IMG/VR virus record: IMGVR_UViG_3300028392_000215
Span: 1-30,565 of that record
Source: a virus
Direction: 5' to 3' (one strand)
Length of the DNA stretch: 30,565 nt
Positions 6,974 through 14,517 of the stretch are shown one piece after another; positions within the stretch are counted from its first letter, which is position 1, and every line of letters begins with the position of its first letter. Below the pieces are notes generated by a model. It did not search any database. It was not told where the DNA came from and saw only the letters and a program-made list of their open reading frames with translations. The position numbers and the translations under genes are program-made.

Positions 6974-8536
6974 TTATATCAGTATAAAGGGCATAGGTTC
7001 AATGAAGTTATCGATGCTGTCACGTAGTTCTGCATCCATGCTTGCATCAAAGTTTTGCAATAACTGTATCATTCTAATGGCCAATATCATGGCCATGACC
7101 AAATCATCATGCTCTCCTATTTTTGCAGAATAACTTGATCCTCTGGCCACAAAGGACTTGAGCTCACTGATCAATGGTTTACTGGCAATGGCTATGCGTT
7201 TTGTTTCAACTAGACTTTTTAATTTTGAACATGCTGACAATTTATTTTTGTGACCAGTTGTAAAGCCTTTGCGGTATCTAGTGCCCGCTGCTCCTTTTTT
7301 AGGGTCACTTAAAAATATTCCAGGTATATTTTCTTCACCAATCTCGGATATCGCAACCAGTGCTGCTTCACCCAGTGTGTTGTTTTCAACACTGTAGTAC
7401 ACGCTGTTGATGCCCACTGTGTCAGACAAATATTGACATATTTCCTTCATGATGATGACTTGTCGTTGCACAATGGTTTTGTTATCACACCATTCTGCCA
7501 CTTGTTTCAGTCCCGGCAATTCAAGTACTTGTATGGCTGCAGGATCACTGCCCGTGCCCAGACTGGGGTCAAGGGCAACCACATAGGTGCAATCCTTCTG
7601 TGGCTTCTTATACCAACGTATTTGACCTTGACGTTCAATTGGATCAAGGCCTGCCATTTCAACCAAATGCAAGGGATTGATCAGTGTTTCATCAAATATA
7701 ATGAATTCACATTCCATTTCGCGTCTAAAACGTTCTTCGCCCAGTTGTGATAACATTTGATCTGCCCATGCCTGATCTCTATCAGGATGTTCCTGCCATG
7801 CACTACGGAATGCTCTAAATCCATTTTTGCCCAGAACAGTTTCATTGCCATTTTCATCAAAACAGTTGGTGGCACTTTTCCAAATCTGTGCAAATTGATC
7901 TTCGTCGCTGTTGGGTGTACTTGTGATAATACATTTACCACCAGTTGCCAGTGTAGGTGTAATGGATGTCCAAAACTCTGACGCAATAGTGGGTCGAACA
8001 AAAGCAAACTCATCACAATACAATAATGATATTGACATACCACGACCTGTATTTTCTGTTGTTGTCTGACTTACTATGCGACTTCCATTTTCAAAATCCA
8101 AACTGCCTTTGTTGTAACTTGTGACACCTGCACGTACAAAATTTGGACAGTTCTCGTAGGCATATCGAATGCGTTGCATGATCTCTTGAGCCCCCAGATA
8201 CTTGTGAGCTGCCACAAGAATTGTGCTGTCAGGAACAAACATGGCATACCACAACAAATATCCTGCGGCACTTGTTGACTTGCCAGTTTGCCTTGGCATC
8301 ATAGCTATGGCATATCTATTGCTATGATAAGTTTCAATTAGTCTTTTTTGATATTCAAAAGGATGATATTGTATGGCACCTTTTGTTGGGTGCTGAATAT
8401 AAAAATAATTGTCCATAAAGTATTCTGGCCCAGTTGTTGGGTCAGCACATCGTGCAATCTCTAGAATCTGCTGCTCTGTATAAGTTGCACGTTGATACGG
8501 CGTTTTTATAATGGCTGTTTCTAGTTCTTTACTCAT
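6974..8536 (-). CDS. 17: Terminase large subunit (gp17)
   Basis: 520 aa. It is the ATP-driven motor and nuclease that packages DNA into proheads. The ATPase domain has Walker A PRQTGKST at 81-88, Walker B LLYCDE at 171-176 and the coupling motif TSTPN at 206-210. The RNase H-like nuclease domain has Asp323 (ALDPS), Glu384 (SVENN) and the Asp477/Asp478 pair (EHDDLVMA), the usual acidic metal-binding set. Length is slightly under T4 gp17 (610 aa). In T4 the small subunit gene lies directly beside it; here gp16 is about 6.6 kb away. A late-like box GTTAAATA (8562-8569) lies 25 nt before the ATG at 8536. Confidence 0.96.
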   Translation of the reverse strand: MSKELETAIIKTPYQRATYTEQQILEIARCADPTTGPEYFMDNYFYIQHPTKGAIQYHPFEYQKRLIETYHSNRYAIAMMPRQTGKSTSAAGYLLWYAMFVPDSTILVAAHKYLGAQEIMQRIRYAYENCPNFVRAGVTSYNKGSLDFENGSRIVSQTTTENTGRGMSISLLYCDEFAFVRPTIASEFWTSITPTLATGGKCIITSTPNSDEDQFAQIWKSATNCFDENGNETVLGKNGFRAFRSAWQEHPDRDQAWADQMLSQLGEERFRREMECEFIIFDETLINPLHLVEMAGLDPIERQGQIRWYKKPQKDCTYVVALDPSLGTGSDPAAIQVLELPGLKQVAEWCDNKTIVQRQVIIMKEICQYLSDTVGINSVYYSVENNTLGEAALVAISEIGEENIPGIFLSDPKKGAAGTRYRKGFTTGHKNKLSACSKLKSLVETKRIAIASKPLISELKSFVARGSSYSAKIGEHDDLVMAMILAIRMIQLLQNFDASMDAELRDSIDNFIEPMPFILI

Positions 8537-8561
8537 TGCTATTCATCATATAATATAAGTA

Positions 8562-8569
8562 TATTTAAC
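8562..8569 (-). promoter_or_regulatory. Late-like promoter box for gp17
   Basis: GTTAAATA on the minus strand, 25 nt from the gp17 ATG, in the AT-rich divergent gap between gp17 and the HNH gene. The first position deviates from the other boxes. A TATAAT on the plus strand (8549-8554) could serve the HNH gene, but no good -35 is visible. Confidence 0.35.
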
Positions 8570-8592
8570 ACTTATTTTAAAAGTATTCGAAA

Positions 8593-9171
8593 ATGTCAAA
8601 CACCTTATTGTTAAATTCCAATTACGAACCAATTTCTGTTTTGCCACTTAGTGTTATCAATTGGCAACATTCTATAAAATTATATTTCTTGGATAGGGTC
8701 ACTATTTTAGAATCCTACGACAATTGGGTCATACACAGTGAACATTTGAGTATTAGTGTTCCCAGTGTATGTGTCACCAAAGAATATTTTAATTATAAAA
8801 AGGCAGTAAAGTTTAGTAGAGCCAACATGTATCTACGTGACTTGTACACTTGCCAATACTGTGATGAAACATTTCCCAGCAAGGAATTGACCATTGACCA
8901 TGTTGTGCCCAGGATGGCTGGTGGCATGACCAACTTTGAAAACTGCACAACCAGTTGCAAACCCTGCAATCATCGTAAAGGCAGCAAGTTGAGAAAGCCC
9001 ATACGTATGCCCTACAAGCCAGACTATTATAGTCTAGTTAACAAATGGCGTAATAGGAAAATTCATGTACCGCACGAATCTTGGTACAAATATTTGGGCA
9101 TCACTCCCCCGGATTCGGGCGTTGGCGATACTGAGGGTTCTTACTTAGGTACTTTTCGATTTGATCTTTGA
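8593..9171 (+). CDS. HNH endonuclease
   Basis: 192 aa. Residues 3-40 match the start seen in a widespread HNH family (LLLNSNYEPISVLPL...). The nuclease part is at about 85-130: zinc-binding Cys87 and Cys90 (CQYC), catalytic Asp102-His103, Asn117, a second Cys pair Cys122/Cys125 and His127 (CNHRKGSK). The HNH motif is intact, so it should cut DNA as a nickase or double-strand nuclease. It is the only plus-strand gene between two long minus-strand blocks and sits beside gp17; HNH genes next to terminases assist packaging in some cos phages, while in T4-like phages free-standing HNH genes are often homing endonucleases. Its last 71 nt overlap head-on the end of the next gene, hinting at a recent insertion or an extended C-terminus. 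Confidence 0.88.
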   Translation: MSNTLLLNSNYEPISVLPLSVINWQHSIKLYFLDRVTILESYDNWVIHSEHLSISVPSVCVTKEYFNYKKAVKFSRANMYLRDLYTCQYCDETFPSKELTIDHVVPRMAGGMTNFENCTTSCKPCNHRKGSKLRKPIRMPYKPDYYSLVNKWRNRKIHVPHESWYKYLGITPPDSGVGDTEGSYLGTFRFDL

Positions 9172-9493
9172 GACTGCCGTTTAAGTAGGGTTTGGTAAAA
9201 TTGATAAGGAACCAAAGATCAGTTCCAGGTTGAGCGTGATACTCACGTTCCAGATCTCTACGCTCTTTGGCAGTGTAGCTGATGTTGCTACCAAGTGGAC
9301 TTTCGATGCCTGTTTCTGTGGCCTGTGGTGCACCAGACAAATTGCCGCCCACTGTCATTGCACCGCCAGGCACGGGGCTGGTTTCAGTGAGTCCTGCCAA
9401 TTTGCGTAATTGATTTAGATCTGCAGCATCCATCACTGCATCAGGTTCGCTCTGCTGAGCAAAGTTTGCCGCAGTAATTTTATACTGTTTCAT
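9101..9493 (-). CDS. Small protein with LRKLAGL motif, possible head or packaging accessory
   Basis: 130 aa, not recognised as a known family. The N-terminal third contains LNQLRKLAGL at about residues 26-35, the same short motif that ends the 499-aa protein and recurs in the 1060-aa protein. A Gly/Pro/Ser-rich linker (about residues 38-68) leads to a charged helical segment (TAKERRDLEREY) and a conserved-looking C-terminal part. The start ATG overlaps the stop of the upstream 139-aa gene by 4 nt, so both are co-translated. The 3' 71 nt overlap the convergent HNH gene. Function unknown; co-expression with late genes suggests a virion or assembly role. Confidence 0.68.
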   Translation of the reverse strand: MKQYKITAANFAQQSEPDAVMDAADLNQLRKLAGLTETSPVPGGAMTVGGNLSGAPQATETGIESPLGSNISYTAKERRDLEREYHAQPGTDLWFLINFTKPYLNGSLKDQIEKYLSKNPQYRQRPNPGE

Positions 9494-9909
9494 TTTTTCT
9501 TTGAGGCAATCTCAACACCTTTGCGTTTCAACACAATGGGGCCAGGATTGCGATGTGGACTGTGTTTGTGTGTCTCATGATGTTCTTCGCTTTTACCGTG
9601 TGGTACCAATTGATCTGATTCTGCACCGATTGTTTTCAATGCACCCTGTATCATATTGTGTTCTTCCCTGGTATAAGGATGGGCTGTATTGTATTTTTCA
9701 ACCCAACTGGCTGGATCCATTACTTCTTTGGACAATGCTTGGTCTGTTTTACCATCATGACATGCAGTGGCCATCCACACGCGATTCAAGTGATTGGTAC
9801 GATCGTATCCGCCTTTGTCACGGAATCTTACGATACCAGTGCTGTTTGCTGCTGCACCGTCTGGCAAATCTCCCTTGCGATCTTCACTGATGATATCTTT
9901 TATTTTCAT
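9490..9909 (-). CDS. Small unknown protein with capsid-targeting-like N-terminus
   Basis: 139 aa, no recognised family. The first nine residues, MKIKDIISE, end in an I-x-E site. T4 internal head proteins begin with a short targeting peptide that the prohead protease gp21 removes after (L/I)-x-E, so this could be a packaged internal protein; the resemblance is short. The rest is hydrophilic, with a His-rich patch (HGKSEEHHETHKH) near residues 103-115 and a basic end (KRKGVEIASKKK). The ATG at 9909 follows a late box CATAAATA by 5 nt with no Shine-Dalgarno. It overlaps the downstream 130-aa gene by 4 nt. Confidence 0.65.
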   Translation of the reverse strand: MKIKDIISEDRKGDLPDGAAANSTGIVRFRDKGGYDRTNHLNRVWMATACHDGKTDQALSKEVMDPASWVEKYNTAHPYTREEHNMIQGALKTIGAESDQLVPHGKSEEHHETHKHSPHRNPGPIVLKRKGVEIASKKK

Positions 9910-9914
9910 ACAGT

Positions 9915-9922
9915 TATTTATG
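9915..9922 (-). promoter_or_regulatory. Late promoter box, 5 nt from ATG
   Basis: CATAAATA followed by ACTGT and the ATG of the 139-aa gene. The same ATAAATA-ACTGT-ATG string occurs before the gene starting at 17847. Confidence 0.6.
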
Positions 9923-9926
9923 CGTT

Positions 9927-10000
9927 TGGAGCAGTCGGGCAGGCTTCGAACCTTCTTCTCAGCGGGGGTGCTGTGTTTTACCCGGTTAAACTACGACTGC
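9927..10000 (-). tRNA. Decayed or unusual tRNA-Gly-like gene
   Basis: On the minus strand a 7-bp acceptor stem GCAGTCG / CGACTGC is perfect and is followed by T and an encoded CCA, matching the U73 discriminator of tRNA-Gly. The D arm GTTT...AAAC with GG in the loop is normal, and the T loop TTCGAAG is normal. The anticodon arm is not: only four pairs (CAGC/GCTG) close a 6-nt loop ACCCCC that lacks U33. The T stem has one A-G mismatch and an extra C before the acceptor. Compared with ordinary tRNA-Gly, one base seems lost from the anticodon stem and one from the loop. Its 5' end overlaps the SGNH gene stop by 10 nt. Could be a pseudogene, a tRNA-like processing signal or a sequencing error. 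Confidence 0.5.
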
Positions 10001-11271
10001 AGGCTTTGAAATAAACTGGGTTGACCAGTTATTTTCTTGTAAAAATAGTTGGCCATAGCAGTATGTGTTGCAGGACCAAACGATTCATATACTCCGTATT
10101 GTGTTGCATCATATGGCACAGTGGGATCATCTTTGTTGCATATTAAATCAAAATAGGCAATACCGTACTTGCTACACACGCTAGATAATAGTATTTGATT
10201 TTTATAATAATTGTAATTGTTACTTTGCCAGTCAATGTGTTTCCACCAATCATCATATGGCAAATGATAATTCCTGTGTGTATGAACTCCACATTTGAAT
10301 TTTTTACTCACAAACTCTCTGAGAGCAGGTGGCGGCCAATGTACACATACTGCAACTATACTAGACTGTAATGCTTCGATTGCCCTGACGCCGACCCGAG
10401 TCATGCCATCACTACTGATTCCACGAATTCCAAAATTTAAAACTTGTGCTTCTAATTTGTTTTGCAGTTGACTAGGCCAAATGACATCCAATGGATTAAA
10501 TGCCCCAAACACATCACTGTCTCCCAGACACAAGATGATTTTTTGTTTTTTGAGATCTTCCAACACATAATCAAAATTTGATCGATAGCCCAAATTGTTA
10601 AATTTGTATTCAATTTTTTTATCGGTATCGTACTGTGACATGTTGACCAAATCAGAAGACAGTGCCCTGGGTGAAATATCATTAGCAGCAGGCAAGCTGG
10701 GAGAAAAGAATAAATTTTTATATCTATCTTTACCTAAATAATATTCAATATTTTCATCAGCTGATAGTGTGGGTTTTGTTGCTTCTCTTATGTTGTAGGT
10801 CAACGTGTCTTTGTATTCAATTTTATCCTTTAAAAAATCTGCAATATCGTCCACTGTGTCGGCCAGTTTTCTTAACCTTAAAATACATACAGCACGTTCA
10901 CTGTGTTTTAATGGCAAATTGTACCACATGTGATTGGTATCAAATTCGGCATTGATAATTTTTTGAGACATCGGACGTAGATCAAACTTGTATGTATTAT
11001 TGAGCAAGACGGGATGAAAAAATAGTACGGGTGTGCTCTTGTTTGATTTTACAGCTATTTCAAATTCAAATTGCTTTAAAAATATTTGATCAGTTGAAAT
11101 ATCTACCGATATCGAATCCATCGGAGTTTGAGTATCCCACGTCAATGTTTTCAATGATACTGTTTTTGTTGCAGAACTATTGAGATGCTTGGAAGTTATA
11201 GATATTGATGCAACAATATCTTGATCGGCGATATCCGAAACTGCACAGAAAGGAAATGAATAGGTTAACAT
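9991..11271 (-). CDS. SGNH/GDSL-type hydrolase with beta-rich N-terminal domain
   Basis: 426 aa. The C-terminal half has the block I motif GDSDVFG (Gly250-Asp251-Ser252, nucleophile Ser252), a block II-like NFGIRGISSDG (280-289) and a C-terminal His403 in GPATH. The Asp normally three residues before that His is not present, so the catalytic triad is incomplete or uses another acid. SGNH enzymes remove acyl groups from lipids or glycans; in phages they are often in tail spikes or modify surface sugars. The first ~170 residues are rich in short beta strands (SISITSKH, FEFEIAVKS) and look like a separate binding domain. The gene has its own late-like box and follows a strong terminator. The stop overlaps the tRNA-like element. 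Confidence 0.72.
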   Translation of the reverse strand: MLTYSFPFCAVSDIADQDIVASISITSKHLNSSATKTVSLKTLTWDTQTPMDSISVDISTDQIFLKQFEFEIAVKSNKSTPVLFFHPVLLNNTYKFDLRPMSQKIINAEFDTNHMWYNLPLKHSERAVCILRLRKLADTVDDIADFLKDKIEYKDTLTYNIREATKPTLSADENIEYYLGKDRYKNLFFSPSLPAANDISPRALSSDLVNMSQYDTDKKIEYKFNNLGYRSNFDYVLEDLKKQKIILCLGDSDVFGAFNPLDVIWPSQLQNKLEAQVLNFGIRGISSDGMTRVGVRAIEALQSSIVAVCVHWPPPALREFVSKKFKCGVHTHRNYHLPYDDWWKHIDWQSNNYNYYKNQILLSSVCSKYGIAYFDLICNKDDPTVPYDATQYGVYESFGPATHTAMANYFYKKITGQPSLFQSLQS

Positions 11272-11279
11272 GGCAATGT

Positions 11280-11287
11280 TATTTACA
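11280..11287 (-). promoter_or_regulatory. Late promoter box for the SGNH hydrolase gene
   Basis: TGTAAATA, 8 nt before the ATG at 11271 and just downstream of the terminator at 11309-11332. No Shine-Dalgarno is visible in the short gap. Confidence 0.45.
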
Positions 11288-11308
11288 GACAGTTGGTGCA
11301 GTCAATAA

Positions 11309-11332
11309 AAAAGGGCACCTAAATGCCCTTTT
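11309..11332 (-). terminator. Rho-independent terminator after the 1060-aa gene
   Basis: Stem AAAAGGGCA / TGCCCTTTT (9 bp) with a 6-nt loop; on the minus strand followed by further T residues (TTATT). It lies directly after the stop of the 1060-aa gene. Confidence 0.88.
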
Positions 11333-11334
11333 GT

Positions 11335-14300
11335 TTATAGTTGCTTTTTGATACTTTCGTATTCAGCAGCAAGTTCTTCTGCTAAATCCAACACTGGCTG
11401 TGCCGGACGGTCGGGTCGTTGTGTCATTGGGTTGTCACCCAATCCACCGTACATGTTTTTCTCGCCAAAGTCGCCTTCGCCTGGACGCATGGTACTGGCC
11501 TTCATTGAGTAGTAATCTTCAACTGGATTGTTGGCAAGATCTTCGTCAACTTCCATTTCTGGTTCCATAATGCTCAATTCAACACCGGGCTCGCACATTT
11601 CATCACCTTCACCGTCTAGGTCAAGCGATTGTAATTCTTGTGCTTTGTCTGTGCCACCAAGTCCGGCAATTTTCAACATCTGTAACAGTTCGGAAGCTTG
11701 TTCACCAGTTGCATTGATAGTAACATCTTTGTGTCCGTTGGTATTGATGTTGGTAGAAATATTGATGTTGCTTTCTTGATCAACTGGAGCACCATAGTCG
11801 GCGTTTTCTTCTAAGTTGCTGGTGTCACGATACTTGCGACCATCAATTTCAAATTCGCCACCCTTGGGTGTGGCTTTCAATAGACTAGTAAACTTATTGA
11901 ACCCTTCTGTACAACCACATTGGCTTTCGTACATGCCACACTCCATGCATTTTTCGCAACTGCATTTGCTTTCGTACATGCCACACTCCATGCAAACTTC
12001 TTCGGACTCATCAACTTTCAATCCTGCCAAACGTGCTAATTCGTTTAGTGCAGAGTCTTCTTTGTACATTTTGTCTTTGAGATTTTGCAAATGACCTGCA
12101 TCATCTGGTCCTGTCAGTGCATCAATGCCTTTTTTGGCAATATCCATTGCACGACTTACTGCACCAGGTGCAGGTCCCTGTGTACGACTTGGTTCAAATG
12201 GGCTTACATTTTTTTCTGGCATACCATGTTGTGGTGCAAAGCTGGGACCTTTTGGTACTGCTTCGCCCATCAGCTTTTTGCCATGGTTGTGTATTTTCAA
12301 AAATGCTTCCAACTTGTCACTGCAATGACCAGTTTGCTTGAATGCGTTGATGTCTTTTTGCAACTCATTCAACATTTCAGACACGGTGCCATCAGTCTCT
12401 TTCATCATTTCGGCAAAGTTGATGCCTTCGGCAATTTGAAGTTTACGACTTTCATTTTTAACATTGTCGTACTTGTTGGTTGGCTTGTCTAGTTTGTTAA
12501 CTGGACCAGGCTTGTTAGAGGGATAGTATGCACTCTTGGCCTTGTTCTTTGTGCCAGGAATAGTTGGTTTGGCAACTCTTGGATCAACGTTGGCAAAAGG
12601 ATCGTTGCCTTCTGGTAGTTTGTGCTTTGGTCCTGCAATTTTATACCTGTCACCGTACCGATCTTTTTCTTTGTACTCTTTGCCATACTTGCTAGCCAAT
12701 GGAGCTTGGCCCAGTTTAGCACGACGTGCCAGCTCATCTGGTCTGCCGCTGTCTTTGGCACCCTTGGTATCGTAGTAAAACATTTCATCAACTTCTTCTG
12801 GGCTGTTGTCCCACTCGTGTTTTTGACGATGTGTGACTCGTCCAATGTCTTTGTTGCCAGGCTTCTTACCAATCAAACCAGCAATACCTTTGGTGTTGAA
12901 TTTGGTATCTACTGGATCAGGTTGCACCTTTGGTAGGCTACCGGTTGCACCAGTATAATTTCCTTGGTTACCGTATTTGCCTTTGTGTACTACATCACCT
13001 TCTTTGACTTTTTTCTTGTTTTTGTATGCAAGAGATTCTCTATCTCTGAGAGCTCCGAGTTCTTTTTGGGTGCCTCCATTACGCATCAATTCTGCAGCAT
13101 CTCTCATGTATTTTTCACCATGTTTTTTTCTGCCTATAGATGCCATCAATCCACTTTCGTTCATATCGTCCGACTGTTTGGTCTTGGCTTTTTCAGCAGC
13201 TTGTTGTTGTGCTTTGGCCTGTGTAGGCGTGGGAGTTCGGTGACTATAGTTGTCAGGATTCATTGCTCCGGCACCTAGTCCCACCATTGCGGCTGCAGCA
13301 ACGCCCTTCTTGACCTTGTCGGCAATTGGACCTTCGTCTAGTACTTCTATTTCACCAAACTTGGCTTCCCAACTGGCAATAAAATCTTCACCCACATCAC
13401 AACTGACATAGTCGTTACTCTGCATACCCTGTTCGCTATAATCAACATCTGCACCAGCTAGACCGTGCTTATCTAAGAAATCTTGTAGCTGTCCCATAAA
13501 TGTTTGATCACCATAAATTAATCCATCTTTACGTATATCCCAAGAACTTTTATTGAACTTTACTATCAGCTCGCCAAAGTCTTTGCCTGAATCAAGAACA
13601 TCTAGTTTTATATCTGTAATAGCCACTTTTTTGTCCTGATCGGTATATAAATATACTCCAGGTGTTGCACGTCTATTGTTCTCACTCAAAGCACCCTTGA
13701 TGTCGCCACGGGCCAACTTGCCCAATGGCTCGCCAATCACTTTCTTGGCATGTTGGAATGCTGTTTTTGGCTCTGCAGCTTTTTGTGCATTCTTGGCCAT
13801 CACAGCCTTGGTACGATTTTGTACACCCAACTCACGTGTCTTGCCAATCATGTCTAACTCGACTGGATGTGGCTTTTCACCTTCCGCCACACCTTGTTGC
13901 ATATCACGCTTGACTGCACGGGCAACATCTTGTGCCAGGGCACCTGGGTTACTGTCTCCACCGTAGTTCAATACATCAATGATAGCGGCGTGAACTGTGC
14001 GTTCGTCTGCCCGGCGTGCCAGATTAGGATATATTCTTTCAAACTCTGCATATACTTCATCAGCAAGTTCTTCGCTATCAGCACCTTCCGCCATCTCATC
14101 ATCATAATTATCATCACTACCCATAGGTTCTTTATTGTCCTTACCATAATAGTCATCAGGCATAGGAGGATGTTCATAGCCACCTTCCGCCACACCTTGT
14201 TCGCCTAGTTTCTTGCCCTTGGCGGCAGCATTTTGAAATTTCTTCTTTCCATACTTTTTACGACCAATGCTGGCAGCTAGGGCCTCAGGATTGTCGATTC

Positions 14301-14517
14301 CGCCTTGTTTCTTCAAAGCACTTACTGTTTTGTCAAATCCCATGTACTTTTCTGTCAGTCGGGCTTCAACAGCACTGACGCCTTCTAGCACTGAGCCTCG
14401 AGCTTCAACACTTTCATAGATCTGTTTTACAACAGCATCATGCTTTTGTTGTTCTGTGGGCTGTAGTGCAGCCAGTTTACCAAGAATGGTATATAGATTG
14501 TCGTCGTGGTGGCTCAT
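11335..14517 (-). CDS. Large repeat-rich mosaic protein (1060 aa), unknown function
   Basis: Not assignable to a known family. It looks built of linkers and short modules: LGKLAAL at 12-18; two ASIGRKK(Y/H)G modules at 82-103 and 459-480; two GVAEG segments at 109-113 and 209-213 encoded by a 21-bp perfect DNA repeat; a Gly/Ala hydrophobic stretch at 405-419 that could insert in a membrane or core; low-complexity charged regions around 500-690; LARLAGL at 827-833; a doubled Cys block at 842-869 (CMEC...CSC, CMEC...CGC) that may bind zinc; LKIAGL at 948-953; and an acidic C-terminus. Candidate roles are prohead core, internal head protein or tail component. The ATG overlaps the upstream stop by 1 nt (TAATG) with AAAGGAAA before it. 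I cannot exclude a fusion of several former genes. Confidence 0.75.
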   Translation of the reverse strand: MSHHDDNLYTILGKLAALQPTEQQKHDAVVKQIYESVEARGSVLEGVSAVEARLTEKYMGFDKTVSALKKQGGIDNPEALAASIGRKKYGKKKFQNAAAKGKKLGEQGVAEGGYEHPPMPDDYYGKDNKEPMGSDDNYDDEMAEGADSEELADEVYAEFERIYPNLARRADERTVHAAIIDVLNYGGDSNPGALAQDVARAVKRDMQQGVAEGEKPHPVELDMIGKTRELGVQNRTKAVMAKNAQKAAEPKTAFQHAKKVIGEPLGKLARGDIKGALSENNRRATPGVYLYTDQDKKVAITDIKLDVLDSGKDFGELIVKFNKSSWDIRKDGLIYGDQTFMGQLQDFLDKHGLAGADVDYSEQGMQSNDYVSCDVGEDFIASWEAKFGEIEVLDEGPIADKVKKGVAAAAMVGLGAGAMNPDNYSHRTPTPTQAKAQQQAAEKAKTKQSDDMNESGLMASIGRKKHGEKYMRDAAELMRNGGTQKELGALRDRESLAYKNKKKVKEGDVVHKGKYGNQGNYTGATGSLPKVQPDPVDTKFNTKGIAGLIGKKPGNKDIGRVTHRQKHEWDNSPEEVDEMFYYDTKGAKDSGRPDELARRAKLGQAPLASKYGKEYKEKDRYGDRYKIAGPKHKLPEGNDPFANVDPRVAKPTIPGTKNKAKSAYYPSNKPGPVNKLDKPTNKYDNVKNESRKLQIAEGINFAEMMKETDGTVSEMLNELQKDINAFKQTGHCSDKLEAFLKIHNHGKKLMGEAVPKGPSFAPQHGMPEKNVSPFEPSRTQGPAPGAVSRAMDIAKKGIDALTGPDDAGHLQNLKDKMYKEDSALNELARLAGLKVDESEEVCMECGMYESKCSCEKCMECGMYESQCGCTEGFNKFTSLLKATPKGGEFEIDGRKYRDTSNLEENADYGAPVDQESNINISTNINTNGHKDVTINATGEQASELLQMLKIAGLGGTDKAQELQSLDLDGEGDEMCEPGVELSIMEPEMEVDEDLANNPVEDYYSMKASTMRPGEGDFGEKNMYGGLGDNPMTQRPDRPAQPVLDLAEELAAEYESIKKQL
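11923..11994 (-). repeat. Tandem duplication encoding a Cys-rich block
   Basis: A 27-nt perfect repeat at 11923-11949 and 11968-11994 with period 45 nt. It encodes two 15-residue copies with CMECGMYES in common, each holding four cysteines (C-x2-C...C-x-C). Near identity at DNA level means a recent duplication. Confidence 0.9.
13878..13898 (-). repeat. GVAEG-coding direct repeat, copy 2
   Basis: 21 nt identical to 14181-14201, encoding QGVAEG in the 1060-aa protein. The shared block covers the same codons in frame, and the flanks differ. Confidence 0.85.
14181..14201 (-). repeat. GVAEG-coding direct repeat, copy 1
   Basis: 21 nt identical to 13878-13898. A third, partial match of 12 nt (14082-14093) encodes the MAEG part at residues 142-145. 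Confidence 0.85.

Noticed and set aside
8549-8554. TATAAT as a host-type promoter for the HNH gene
   Set aside because: No convincing -35 box at 16-18 nt; the gap is AT-rich, so the hexamer may be chance.
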